From Chondrus crispus (lineage: Eukaryota; Rhodophyta; Florideophyceae; Gigartinales; Gigartinaceae), in NCBI RefSeq assembly GCF_000350225.1, contig NW_005179254.1, positions 13,531 to 71,190 of the forward strand: a DNA stretch of 57,660 nt, read 5' to 3'. The notes beneath the pieces were generated by a model that saw only the letters and a program-made list of their open reading frames with translations, did no database searches and was not told the DNA's origin. Positions within the stretch are counted from its first letter, which is position 1. The number at the start of each line of letters is the position of its first letter. Below are positions 31,892-42,096 of this stretch, piece after piece. Position numbers and translations under genes: made by a program.

Positions 31892-32181
31892 CGGACATCA
31901 CGTGGCTGTACAAATGCATTTGCTTTACATTAAGAATAGTTTTTGCACAAGTCAGGCGATAACGACAAATCAACACTGCTTCTGCCGCGCGATCTTGCAA
32001 TCCAAGTGAGCGCCTCGACCAGAGGTGGGCACGGAGACATAGTATAGCTTTTTCAAACAGGCTCTCGGAATTTCATGCTTGTATGACAGGGCGCTTCGCG
32101 AATGCATTTATCCTCCGGAAGATGACAGGAGCGCTCATCGTGGATGCCACGCCAGCGAAATCTCATTCACTTTTCCTGAAC

Positions 32182-34650
32182 CTAATATGTGCGCGGGTTC
32201 GGTTGGATTCCAGCATCGATCATATACTCTACAACACGTTGCGGAACTTCTTGAAGGACCTCTGAGGCGATGACATCAACTGATTTCTTTGTATCAAACT
32301 TGGTAAACTGCACGATGTCATGCTTCGCCTCGCGTCCGGAATCACTTCGCAGTTTCGCGGTGTCCCCATCCAATCGTCTCATAGATGAAAAGTCAGCGTC
32401 ACCGATACCCACAATTACGATCGCTAGCGGAGCCCTCTTGGAACAGTCAATGATAGCGTCAATTGTTTCTACAAGATCTGAGACTGCTCCATCTGTGAGG
32501 ATGAGTAGAACTGAAAAATGCTGGTAAGTTGGAGTGACAGGGTATAAGGAGGCCATATGCGCTGCATTCGTAATTAACGGAGCAAAGTTTGTGGGACCGG
32601 CTAGGGTGACTTTTTTGACACTCTGCTCGTATACCGCGAGGAGACCAGAGACACCAGGAACTCGTGGGTCCGTTTCTCCATTCAACGAGAAGTCAAAAGA
32701 CGGCGTGTTTCCTTGTCCAGGAAGGATGGCACCGAAGCCCAGCGCAGAGACATACCCATCAGGTATGTATCCCATCAATACATTACCAACTGCTTTCAGC
32801 GCTTGTGCATACGGGCTTGGCTTCATCGGGTCCTTAATATAATGCAACGAGGCTGGGTCATTGACTGGCTTGTTCGACGCTGTGAAATCTACAGCTACAA
32901 CGAAGTTGAGTCGCAATCCGCCTTGTAAATATGATATGAAGTTTGGCAACTCGACGGCGTCCGCGCGATGAACCTTAAGACGACCAGAATTCTTGTAACT
33001 GCCACCTTTGAGAGCCTTTTTCGGGTTGATAAGGTCAAATAACGGCTTCGAGGTGAGTTCCGCTAGCGAAAACTTTGCCTCACCGATGAGATCATGTGGA
33101 GTGTACTTGTCCCAATCATTCACAATGATCTGCAACTGCACTCTGTCCCAACTCATACCACCTGGGGAAAGCAAGAGGCTATGCGGCTCCCAGGTCGGAT
33201 TAAGATTATTTTTGATCACTTCTGATTTATATAGAGTTGAGGTGCCACGATTCCCTGCAATTATCTGGCGTAATTCATAATAGGGATCGGACTTTCCAAA
33301 CATGTCCTTCTTATCAAGGCCTGCACCCGAAAGAGCAAGCTTTAGGCGCACTTTGCCAGCGGGACTGTCGTCGTGCGCGCGAACTATTAGGTCTCCACAC
33401 TTGGCAGATGCTCCACGTGACGAATACAGCTTTAGCGTTAGCACTCCATTTCGCACAATTTCTGCTAGAGACGTGATGCAGTGGCCTAGTCCATCCCCTT
33501 GCAAGGTTTTCTTGTTGTCCACATCAATAACGAGAAACCGTATCACCTGGTGCTGTTCAAAGTGAAAAGGCATTTGCACGCGCTTCGCCCAGGTCGGGGC
33601 CAAGGTATTCTCAGCAACCTCTGTTCTCCCAGCAATGATCCATTTTCTCACTTGGTTGCTCGCGGCCCCAGCAGGTGTGGATGGATGCGGAACATTAACA
33701 TAACAAATAGGATCAGACTTCCCAATTATGTCCTTATTCCTTAAGCCGACAGCTTTCATCTCCAAGTTGATATGCATAACACCTGCGGCACCTGGCGCAC
33801 CCATGGACGGAGCAGGCCCCATACCCATCATGGACATGTCAGTTTGCAGCGAAGCCATGTCGGATGGCAGTGGCGGTGCCATGTGCGGCACGGACATCGA
33901 CGGGGCTCCAAGATGGGTTTCCGGGGAGCCGATTCCTGGGCCTGACGGGTACCCTCCCGGGGCAGGGTGTGGCGGCGGCGCGGCCGAGTGGCTAGCATTC
34001 GGGTACAAATTTGGCGGGGAGGCATACGACGGCTGAGAATGCGTGTTGTACTGCGAGCTCTGCGCGTAGAAGTCGTTCTGGTCGACGTGTTCGGCTTGCG
34101 GTGGGTAATACGGCGGACCTTGCGGGGGGCCCTGCGGGGGACGTTGTGAAGGGTGCTGCGGCGGGTGCTGCGGATGCTGTGGTACTTGGTATGACGGCTG
34201 CGACGCGGCATACGGCTGCTGCGGTGCCGCGTACTGCTGTGAATACGGCTGCTGGAACGACTGCTGCGGAAGCGTGTACGGCTGCTGCACGGACTGCTGC
34301 TGCATGGGGTAGGGCTGCTGTGGCCGGTAAGGCTGTTGAGCGTCGCGGGTGTAGGGCGCGTGCGACGGCTGTTGCTGGGGTGGATAGGCGTGCGGCGGGA
34401 TGGCGCCGTACGCGCCTTGCTCGGGGTAGGCCTGCGCGGGCGGAGGCAGCGGCGGCGGCGGCGGAGCCGACGGGGCCGGTGGGGCGGAGGCCTGCACTGG
34501 TGATTGCGCGGGCGGGGTCCAGGAGGTGGTGTCCGACGCGGCGTTGTGGTAGTACGGGGTGCCGGTGGGCGACATGTGGCGCGTCCAGCCGGGCGGGAGC
34601 GGCGGCTCGGGCGGGGGGCCGCCCGGGGGCGGCGGCGGGGCGTAAGACAT
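32182..34650 (-). CDS. WW-domain copine (822 aa)
   Basis: Copines are calcium-dependent phospholipid-binding proteins with two C2 domains and a von Willebrand A-like domain. Here C2A starts near residue 291 (AVGLRNKDIIGKSDPICYV), C2B near 425 (GAGLDKKDMFGKSDPYYEL, then VNDWDKYTPHDLIG), and the copine A domain near 575 (FVVAVDFTASN, a MIDAS-like motif, then LLILTDGAVSD). The N-terminus adds a WW domain at 18-47 (LPPGWTRHMSPTGTPYYHN, second Trp at 44), followed by about 200 residues rich in Pro, Gln and Tyr. WW domains bind Pro-rich ligands, so it may recruit partners or bind its own tail. This N-terminal arrangement is not usual in copines. The frame is uninterrupted from ATG 34650. Confidence 0.92.
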   Translation of the reverse strand: MSYAPPPPPGGPPPEPPLPPGWTRHMSPTGTPYYHNAASDTTSWTPPAQSPVQASAPPAPSAPPPPPLPPPAQAYPEQGAYGAIPPHAYPPQQQPSHAPYTRDAQQPYRPQQPYPMQQQSVQQPYTLPQQSFQQPYSQQYAAPQQPYAASQPSYQVPQHPQHPPQHPSQRPPQGPPQGPPYYPPQAEHVDQNDFYAQSSQYNTHSQPSYASPPNLYPNASHSAAPPPHPAPGGYPSGPGIGSPETHLGAPSMSVPHMAPPLPSDMASLQTDMSMMGMGPAPSMGAPGAAGVMHINLEMKAVGLRNKDIIGKSDPICYVNVPHPSTPAGAASNQVRKWIIAGRTEVAENTLAPTWAKRVQMPFHFEQHQVIRFLVIDVDNKKTLQGDGLGHCITSLAEIVRNGVLTLKLYSSRGASAKCGDLIVRAHDDSPAGKVRLKLALSGAGLDKKDMFGKSDPYYELRQIIAGNRGTSTLYKSEVIKNNLNPTWEPHSLLLSPGGMSWDRVQLQIIVNDWDKYTPHDLIGEAKFSLAELTSKPLFDLINPKKALKGGSYKNSGRLKVHRADAVELPNFISYLQGGLRLNFVVAVDFTASNKPVNDPASLHYIKDPMKPSPYAQALKAVGNVLMGYIPDGYVSALGFGAILPGQGNTPSFDFSLNGETDPRVPGVSGLLAVYEQSVKKVTLAGPTNFAPLITNAAHMASLYPVTPTYQHFSVLLILTDGAVSDLVETIDAIIDCSKRAPLAIVIVGIGDADFSSMRRLDGDTAKLRSDSGREAKHDIVQFTKFDTKKSVDVIASEVLQEVPQRVVEYMIDAGIQPNPRTY

Positions 34651-35542
34651 GGGCGGGGGCGACGGGCGGCGGGGGGGGCGGGAGGGCGGGGTACCGGCGG
34701 GGAAACGGTCGTGGTTTTGGTTGATCGGAGCGGCACGAGAGAGGGGGGGGTCAAGTGGGGAAGGGTGATCGGTGCCAAGTTATGAGAGAGAGACATTCTG
34801 GCGGTTACAAATATTTTGGAATAGCGCAGGCGGTGCTAGCTGTACTGTACAAGTACGTTGGAGCGCTTGACGCTTTTTGGCGACGTTCAGAGGGCCCGAT
34901 CTGGCGCAATCACGCGCGAGGCGACGTTATGGAGGCCTCTACTGACGGCACTGTTGACTTGGTACAGTAGACTCACCAGACAAATCGCGAGTATCGCCAT
35001 AACGTGAATTCGAGTAATTGCGACTTTCGAGGCACTCCATGTAGTTACTCTAGCGGACGCAAGCCCCCCCCCCCGAGGTCAGCTACAACAGCCCGGGCCA
35101 CACAACAGCCCGGGCCATTGTAGAACTTAAACAGCCCGGGCCATTGTTGTTCAATGTCGTGGACGGCCCGGGCGGATTTACGCATTATTATCGCCCGGGC
35201 CATTGTATCCGTACCCCCCCCCCCCCCCCCCCGCCCTTTCATTGTCCTCCGACCTTGGGCTGCACCCCCGGCCAACACGACCCCTTCACCTCTGTGGCCG
35301 CCGTCTGCCGCCCCGGCCCCACGTGAGTAACTGGCGCGCCAGGTCGCCAGGTGTCAACAATGCTCGCCAGACGCCGCGCACCGTGCAGTAGCTCAACTTT
35401 ACATGATTCATCACGGAACAGATGTTGTTGACTTCTGACATCAGTCTGGAGAGGCCAGTCTCCACACGGGGCCATACCCTCCGTATACACTGTCTTCTAT
35501 ACACACCACTGCTATCACGAAACGCGTAGCAAACTCTGTGCC
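34651..35542. other. Intergenic with GCCCGGGC cluster
   Basis: This is the promoter side of the copine gene and the 3' flank of the DUF2854 gene. No gene was found. It contains the palindrome cluster listed separately and two poly-C runs (about 35074-35084 and 35213-35232). Confidence 0.5.
35091..35202. repeat. Five spaced copies of the palindrome GCCCGGGC
   Basis: GCCCGGGCCA occurs at 35091-35100, 35108-35117, 35134-35143 and 35193-35202. A fifth core, GGCCCGGGCGG, lies at about 35165. The words between them are AT-rich and differ, though CATTGT follows three of them. Poly-C tracts bracket the cluster. The role is unknown; binding sites for a dimeric protein are one option. Confidence 0.7.
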
Positions 35543-36388
35543 TCAGCGCTCCCCCGCAGGCGTCTCTGCCTGCGCCTGCGCCTGCGCCGGCGCCTCGCTC
35601 CCCGGGGCCTTCCGCGCGCGCTCGCCCGTTCTCAGCGACAGGGCGACGAGCCTCTTCTCGCTATCGACCTTCTCGACGTCCACGACCACGCCCGGCCCGA
35701 AAAAGCGTTCATACTTGTCAATCTTCCCGCTCCACTCCTTCCAGGGCGTGGCGACGGAGTAGAACGTGAGGCGGATACAATACTCGCCGTCCTTCGTGAC
35801 CGACTCCTCGCCGCTCCTGAGCTCGGGGCACGGCTCGCCCCTCGGAATCAGGCCGAGGGCGGCGAGGGCCGCCTGCAGATGCGCCTCGTCCCCGTACCGG
35901 TGGCGCGTGATATCCGAGTAGATCTTCCGCTGCACCTCGGTCGCCTTCTCCTCGCGCGCGGCGCGCGCGTCCGGCGTCGACGCCACCGGGATGGGCTGCA
36001 GCTCCGCGTACTTGAGCGCGCAGCCGATGAGCAGGATGGGCACGCCGTAGACGAAGCCCAGCGACGAGGCCGACGCCGTGCCGTTCGACCCGAAGTAGCT
36101 CGAGAACGAGTACGCCGTGATGCCGATGCCCAGGAACAGGCCCAGGTTCGCCAGACTGAAGCCGCGGATCTCGAACGGCACTTCCCCCGTCGGCGTGGCC
36201 GCGGCCGTGGCCGCGTCCGCGTCCTCTGGCGGCGTCGCGCAGATGGGCGCCAGGCGCGCCCGTCGCGGCGGCGACCGCGGCAGCCGCGCGCGCGCGGAGG
36301 TGGGGGAGCGCGGGACGGCGCGCGCGAGGAAGTGCGAGCCGACGCACGGGATGAAGGCCGGCATGGTGGAGGAGGGGCCCGCGGACAT
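35543..36388 (-). CDS. Plastid DUF2854 membrane protein (281 aa)
   Basis: The first about 50 residues (FLARAVPRSPTSARARL, many Arg/Ser/Pro, few acids) look like a plastid transit peptide. The mature part begins near FEIRGFSLANLGLFLGIGITAYSF and has two hydrophobic helices (LGLFLGIGITAYSFSSYF and LGFVYGVPILLIGCALKYA), the signature of the DUF2854 family of cyanobacteria and plastids. A soluble C-terminal domain follows and the tail is Ala/Gln-rich. The family's biochemical role is not known to me; a thylakoid or envelope location is inferred. ATG 36388 is in good position for the leader. Confidence 0.8.
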   Translation of the reverse strand: MSAGPSSTMPAFIPCVGSHFLARAVPRSPTSARARLPRSPPRRARLAPICATPPEDADAATAAATPTGEVPFEIRGFSLANLGLFLGIGITAYSFSSYFGSNGTASASSLGFVYGVPILLIGCALKYAELQPIPVASTPDARAAREEKATEVQRKIYSDITRHRYGDEAHLQAALAALGLIPRGEPCPELRSGEESVTKDGEYCIRLTFYSVATPWKEWSGKIDKYERFFGPGVVVDVEKVDSEKRLVALSLRTGERARKAPGSEAPAQAQAQAETPAGER

Positions 36389-37225
36389 GGGGAGAGGCGG
36401 CCGGCTGTGGGGGTGGGGAAGAGGCGGGTGCGGGCGGGAGGAGGTGCAGAGGAGGACTGATGAGGCGAGGTTGTTTGGAGGTTGACGAAGAAATGAATGG
36501 GATGGGGGAGAGGAGTGACGTGTGGGCGGCCACCGTGAGACGGGGTGTGTGTGGATGAGTGTGAATCTCTTCGATCGCGATGCGGCGGGCGATCGCGATG
36601 CGGCGGGAGATCGGGTTTTAGGGGCGGTGCGAAAAGTTTCGGGGAATGGTCGGAAATATTTGGGGAAAGATTGAGGTTACATAAGAAACTGCATGTTCGG
36701 ATTTGTTGCCATCCAGCAATGAAAAGGCGCAGCAGCCAATAGCGGGGGACGGGCGCTCGTTGCCTGACAGCAAAAACGACGAAAAAAAACGCGGCGCTTA
36801 CAATAGTGCTACAATCGGCGTTTTCCGGGACGCCGTCGGGGAGAATCAACTTTATTCAATTCGCCGCCTCGCCATTCGTCGCAGACTGCGGCCTAGCCAG
36901 GTCGCCCGACATATTGCCCACGTGGCGCGCCGGCACTGGCTGTAGTGCCACCCTTACCCCCCTCCCCTTCCGAATTGTCCCCATTGCCTTGCGACAGCCC
37001 AACAAACAAGGCGCAGCTTTTTTTCGCCGTCTCTTAAATTCTCGTTGCTTCCCACTCCCCCTCCGACCGGCGACGACCATCCCCGCACCACATCCCACAC
37101 TCCATCCCGCCCCGACCCCGCGCCCCCCCACCCGATCTTGCTCTTCCCCAGCCCTCTCTTAACTTTGCCTCCGCCCCTCCCCATCGCTAGCCCGGTCCCC
37201 CCCTCACGCTTCTCCACTTGCCACA
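36389..37225. other. Divergent promoter region between DUF2854 and pyruvate kinase genes
   Basis: No gene is seen. A tandem duplication of about 18 bases with core GATCGCGATGCGGCGGG lies at about 36572-36608. The 180 bases before the pyruvate kinase ATG are very C/T-rich. Confidence 0.5.
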
Positions 37226-38734
37226 ATGACCAGTCTGGAGAACAACCTCCGCATCTCCTTCAATGGCAAGGACTCCTTCACCACACAGGTGGGCCGCATC
37301 CGCTCCAAAATCATCTGCACCATCGGCCCCCGCACAGCCCCGATCGAGAAGGTCGGCAAGCTGGTCGACGCGGGCATGAACATTGCCCGCCTCAACTTCT
37401 CACACGGCACGCATGAATACCACGCCGGCGTCATCAAGACCCTTCGCGAGTACCTCGCACGCTCGGGCCGTATGTGCGGTATCATGCTCGACACCAAAGG
37501 CCCTGAGATTAGGACCGGCAAGCTCGAGGGAGGCAACGAAATCACCCTCCAGTCGGGCGATACTATCACCCTCACGACGGACGCCACCCATGTCGGCAAT
37601 GCCCAGAAGATTTCCCATTCGTACAAGTCCATGGCCACCACGGTGGGGGAGGGGTCTGAAATTCTCATTGATGACGGTCTGTTGTCTCTGACTTGCATGA
37701 CCGCAGACCCTGCTACAGGCGATGTCGTCTGTCGCATTAACAATGACGGCGTCCTTGGCGAAACGAAGGGTATCAATCTTCCAGGCGCCACTGTCGATCT
37801 TCCTCCCCTCACCGAAAAGGACAAGGCTGATCTCAAGTTCGGCTGCGAGCAGCGCGTCGATATGGTCGCTGCTTCGTTTATCCGCAAGGCCTCGGATGTT
37901 TCTCAGATTCGCGAATTCCTCGCGGCCCACGGTGGCTCGTCCATTAAGATCATCTCCAAGATTGAAAACCAGGAAGGTCTTGAAAACTTTGACTTTGTCC
38001 TGGAAGAATCCGACGCTATCATGGTTGCGCGCGGTGACATGGGCGTCGAAATCCCGATTGAAAAGGTTTCCGTCGCCCAGAAGATGATGATATCCAAGTG
38101 CAACGTCGCTGGAAAGCCTGTCATTACCGCCACCCAGATGCTTGACAGTATGATCAAGAACCCCCGTCCCACTCGCGCCGAGACCACTGACGTTGCTAAT
38201 GCTGTGTTCGATGGATCGGACTGCGTCATGCTTTCAGGCGAGACTGCGAAGGGTGACTATCCTATCGAGGCTGTGACTACTATGGTAGACATCTGTCGCG
38301 AGGCTGAGAGAATGCTCGATTACCAATACGTCTTCCGCGCCCTCAGGAGTCATCACCGCGAATTCGGTATGAGTGTAACTGAAACTATTACCTCGTCGGC
38401 TGTGAAGACCGCGTATGACTTGAGCGCCGCAATTATCATTTGCCTAACGGAAACTGGCAACACCGCGCGCCTCATCTGCAAGTACCGGCCGGTGAGCCCT
38501 GTGATCTGTGTGACATCGAACGAAACGACTGCCCGGCAGCTTTTCCTGCATCGCGGTGCATTCCCTATGGTTGTAGGGTCTATGGTTGGGACGGAAAGTC
38601 TTATCGCTCGGGTGTTGAATCGATCGAAAGCTGCAGGGTTTATTTCAAAGGGCGATTTCGTCGTGGTGATTTCCGGTATGCGTGAAGGGGTGTCTGGAGG
38701 AGCGAACATTCTGCGTGTGATCAAGGAGGAATAG
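37226..38734 (+). CDS. PYK: Pyruvate kinase (502 aa)
   Basis: It catalyses phosphoenolpyruvate plus ADP to pyruvate plus ATP, the last step of glycolysis. All core motifs are present: NIARLNFSHG, MLDTKGPEIRTG, ISKIENQEGLENF (catalytic Lys and a metal-binding Glu), MVARGDMGVEIP (metal-binding Asp), TRAETTDVANAVFDG and MLSGETAKGDYP. Length is typical of the eukaryotic cytosolic form and there is no plastid leader: the protein begins MTSLENNLRISFNGKDS after CCACA. The C-terminal regulatory domain is complete (SGMREGVSGGANILRVIKEE). One uninterrupted exon. Confidence 0.97.
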   Translation: MTSLENNLRISFNGKDSFTTQVGRIRSKIICTIGPRTAPIEKVGKLVDAGMNIARLNFSHGTHEYHAGVIKTLREYLARSGRMCGIMLDTKGPEIRTGKLEGGNEITLQSGDTITLTTDATHVGNAQKISHSYKSMATTVGEGSEILIDDGLLSLTCMTADPATGDVVCRINNDGVLGETKGINLPGATVDLPPLTEKDKADLKFGCEQRVDMVAASFIRKASDVSQIREFLAAHGGSSIKIISKIENQEGLENFDFVLEESDAIMVARGDMGVEIPIEKVSVAQKMMISKCNVAGKPVITATQMLDSMIKNPRPTRAETTDVANAVFDGSDCVMLSGETAKGDYPIEAVTTMVDICREAERMLDYQYVFRALRSHHREFGMSVTETITSSAVKTAYDLSAAIIICLTETGNTARLICKYRPVSPVICVTSNETTARQLFLHRGAFPMVVGSMVGTESLIARVLNRSKAAGFISKGDFVVVISGMREGVSGGANILRVIKEE

Positions 38735-40200
38735 AGACTTTGTGACTGTTCGATGTCTCGTGTTGAGTTACCGATTGCAATTTTGTGTATTTCTTTGCGT
38801 ATTCGCTTTGTGAGTTGGTCGGATTTCCGTTTGTGTTGATCGTAGAAGTGCGTGCAGTGGCATAACTAAGCGGTGACTAGGGTTCGAAAATTGTCTGCAG
38901 GATGGAATCAGCGCAGGAACTGATGTTAATCACGGCCGCGTACGAAGTAGCTCTGTAGGGAGATGGACAAGATGCGTCTCGGTGTATTCGCATGCTATCA
39001 CGGGCATGTCTTCCGGTTGACAAGATGGAGAAACCTTTCACACGCGACACTAATTTGGTCTGACGTAAAAGTAACTGTTCCAACTCTTTACAATCGGCAG
39101 TTCGGTATCACTCGGACTCGCATTGCTGTCATTAGCGCCGTCGAGTAGCGTGGTACAAGGGCAAGTGAGTGAATTCACGTGAGTTGTCCCCCGCGAAACC
39201 GATACAGTTTCCTATTGGGACTCTTGTCCGCTCCACGTGACCCGTTAATCTGCATTCATCGCCAACGCTACTCTTGGATTGGTGAGGATGTGCCGTACCT
39301 TGCGTCCGAGGTGGTGGGTGACGTGGATTTGGACAATATGATACTAGAAAAGATGCGATGCGTGTCAGGGACAGACAATTTCGAAAGAAACCATCCCATA
39401 CCCAGCCACGCTGCACTGAGAGTCGCGCCATGCCATACTTCCCCATACCCGCCGACGTGGCCCTGTTGCGGGCCACGTATTATGTTGGAAGGGCCCGTCG
39501 CTTCTCCTCCCCACCGCTTATTGCCCCTTCAATAGCGGATCGCCGTTGCATCCCCCGCAAAAAAAATTCACGCTCACCGTTAAGAAACCTATGAAGAAAC
39601 CTACGAAGAAATCTACGAAGCAACCCCCAAAGAAACTTCCGCATCATAATTTATTTGGCCCCTATTTTGGAGCAGCCATTGTTCAATACCATTTTAGGCC
39701 TGCTCAAGTCAAGTGTAAATGTTGTCGACGGCAACACGATGACAGAAATGGCCTTGAAACTCTTCGAGTGCCACACGTACCCTTCGTCTTGACCTATCCA
39801 TGCCATTGAAAACTGCTATTGGTGCACCCAGCCATCGTGCGGCGCTGGGCATGGAAAGGACTGATATTCAATCATTGCGTTGAGCCACAAACTTTCAGGA
39901 TTGCTATCACAACCGGGAGGGTTTGTAGTGCGTTTATGTTCGAAGTCAACATAAAATACTGCTATTTGTGTCGCTTCAGAAAAAATAATAATTAAACCAA
40001 AAATGAAGAAGAAACATCGGCACGGCAGGGGTTGAAAGTTTCAACTTGAAACTCGTCTTGCCTCGGAATCATCCTGCCATTGGTCTACGGTATGGTGCCG
40101 CGGAGGCTGTGGAGATTGTACTCTGCGACCGGGGGTCGCACATTTCCCGCTCCCCAGTCCTTCCCAATTATCCCACAGGACGGACACCTCACCCGCCGCC
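38735..40200. other. Intergenic, no gene seen
   Basis: About 1.5 kb lies between pyruvate kinase and the isomerase gene. A short 12-base imperfect tandem repeat (AAGAAACCTANG, three to four units) sits at about 39582-39630. CACGTG words occur near 39176 and 39235. No convincing frame was found. Confidence 0.5.
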
Positions 40201-41010
40201 ATGGTAGCCGCGGCGTCTCCGCTACTGCTCGAAGAAAGCCATGGTGACGGCGTGGTGCAACTAACGCTCAACCGGCCGGCGGCGCTGAACGCCTTCAGCG
40301 AGGCGCTGTACTACGCGACTGCGGCCGCCCTCCGCCGGCACAACGACCTGGCCTCCACGCGCATCCTCGTGCTCACGGGCGCGGGGACGCGCACCTTCTG
40401 CGCGGGGATGGATATCAAGGAGGTGTGCTCGCGCGCCCAGGCCCAGCTCACCGTGCGCGCGGCGCGCGCCTTCATGGACGCCCTGTTGGAGTGCAGCAAG
40501 CCCGTCGTCGCCGCCGTCTTCGGCGCCGTCACCGGCATCGGCGTCACGCTGCTCATGCATTGCGACGCCGTGTTTGCGGCGAGCGACGCCACGTTTGAAA
40601 CCCCGTTCTCAGCCATCGGCATCGTCCCCGAGTTCGGCTCTAGCCTCACCTTCCCGCTACTGCTAGGGCTGCAGTTGACGAGCGACTTGCTGATGAGGGG
40701 CGTGCGTGTGGGCGTTGGGGAACTGGAAAGGGTTGGCGCGCTGAAAGTTGTGGCGTCCCAGGAGAGGGATGTCGTCGTGCGCAGAGCCGTCGATGAAGCA
40801 CTGGACTGGAGCAGGAGGAACCCGAGTGTCGAAGAGTGGAGGGGGGTGCTGGAAGCGAAACGACTGGTGAAGGAGCAGGTGATCAAAGACACTAGCCAGG
40901 CAATCGACAAGGAGATGAAAGCTATTTATGAGCGTGTTGATGACGGCACGGCGTCAAAGTTGATGCGAAAACGGGTCGCCGAACTAGGGCGTCGTACATC
41001 CAAGTTGTAG
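40201..41010 (+). CDS. Peroxisomal enoyl-CoA delta-isomerase/hydratase family protein (269 aa)
   Basis: A crotonase-fold enzyme of fatty-acid beta-oxidation. Visible motifs are LTLNRPAALNAFSEAL, GTRTFCAGMDIKEV (oxyanion hole), VFGAVTGIGVTLLMHCDAVFA and FETPFSAIGIVPEFGSSLTFP. The Glu in PEFGSS matches the catalytic Glu of delta3,delta2-enoyl-CoA isomerases, which shift the double bond of unsaturated acyl-CoA, so isomerase is more likely than hydratase. The protein ends in SKL, the canonical type 1 peroxisomal signal, so it acts in peroxisomes. ATG 40201 has good context (GCCGCCATGG). Confidence 0.9.
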   Translation: MVAAASPLLLEESHGDGVVQLTLNRPAALNAFSEALYYATAAALRRHNDLASTRILVLTGAGTRTFCAGMDIKEVCSRAQAQLTVRAARAFMDALLECSKPVVAAVFGAVTGIGVTLLMHCDAVFAASDATFETPFSAIGIVPEFGSSLTFPLLLGLQLTSDLLMRGVRVGVGELERVGALKVVASQERDVVVRRAVDEALDWSRRNPSVEEWRGVLEAKRLVKEQVIKDTSQAIDKEMKAIYERVDDGTASKLMRKRVAELGRRTSKL

Positions 41011-41521
41011 TGTGTTTATGAAATGGGATGAAGCTCGGCAGGATGACGATATTGAGATGTTTTTCTTGTGAGAAGGTTTTGCACTTTGAGTTCTTCGCTG
41101 CGAAGTTTAAATGCTCATGAGTATCTTGAAAACTGGAATCCGTTAACAATTTTACAGGAAATCGCTCGTGCCCAAGCATCATTACAAGTTCCACTCTTGC
41201 GGAAACGGATATCGTAGATGCTTCCTTTCGTTACATGACGCGCCTCGGGTACCTGATGATGTCTCAACGAGAACCTACTTCAGTGATAGAGAGAAGCACA
41301 CCTGAAGATTTTGTTTTGAGCAATGCGAAGGCAATGATCCTTGCCAAGCAGATGGGCTCTAAGATGCTTGTGTGACAAAAACCTATGCCGACAGAAGAAT
41401 CTGCTAATAATCTGCAACGTCGGGTGCGGTCTTTGCGGAAAGCCTCATCTTCCACAGCTTTCTGAAGGGTGCGAGTGTGATGGGGACAACCAGGTTTTGC
41501 ATTGTCGAGACGAGTACTCAG
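41011..41521. other. Intergenic between convergent genes, no gene seen
   Basis: This is the 3' flank shared by the isomerase and BolA genes. Only short frames without motifs. Confidence 0.5.
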
Positions 41522-41776
41522 CTACTGGTCGTATTTATCCGGAGTGAAGCATTTGAGCTTTAGGGCATGTATCTGCGACATGTGGGCGTCGAGTGCCTTG
41601 TGGATCATGCGGTGGCGATTGATTAGGGATTTGTCGGCGAAGGCAGGCGTGACCGCGATGATGTTAAAGGAAGTCCCGCAGCCGCCGGAGATGTCAGTGA
41701 TGCCAAGGTGGCTGAGAGGCGCAAGTTCGTCCGAGGCGTCGAGGGACGCGCGGATGCTCTCGACCGTGACCGACAT
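41522..41776 (-). CDS. BolA-family protein, BOLA2-like (84 aa)
   Basis: A small iron-sulfur partner protein. In the family it pairs with a monothiol glutaredoxin through a bridged cluster. The sequence shows the Cys in GGCGTSFNIIAV, the invariant His in RHRMIHKAL, and the closing helix HIHALxxKxxTP type (IHALKLKCFTPDKY). Length and the absence of a leader fit the cytosolic/nuclear BOLA2 type. ATG 41776 is the only suitable start. Confidence 0.9.
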   Translation of the reverse strand: MSVTVESIRASLDASDELAPLSHLGITDISGGCGTSFNIIAVTPAFADKSLINRHRMIHKALDAHMSQIHALKLKCFTPDKYDQ

Positions 41777-42096
41777 GGTGACCGGGGTGGTAGAAAGCGG
41801 GTGGGTGTGCGGTTAGGTCGAACGGGTGGGCAAGGCAAAGTGGGTGAAGGGGCGATGGTCGCAGTGGGGATCTACACCGAGACAGGTAAAACGAGCGGCT
41901 AACGTGGTGATTTGAATAATACATGAAAATGGGTATGTTGCGCAATGTACATTTATAAATCTAAATTTTGCAAACTCGAGCATCCCCCAATCACAGAGTG
42001 TTATACAAACTAGAGCATTCCCGTCCCACTATGAACAAGAAATTGTGGCTCCCAAGCTAACGCGGAACGGCGGTTCAACCACGGTAAAGAACGCGC
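41777..42096. other. Short intergenic region, nothing seen
   Basis: 320 bases between the BolA start and the end of the UVR/YccV gene. No motif recognised. Confidence 0.5.

Noticed and set aside
33828..34796. 322-codon Arg/Pro-rich minus-strand frame
   Set aside because: It is a shifted-frame shadow of the Pro/Gln-rich arm of the copine.
38735..40200. Lys-rich frame at 39546-39809
   Set aside because: It comes from a short 12-base tandem repeat; the rest of the frame is not protein-like.
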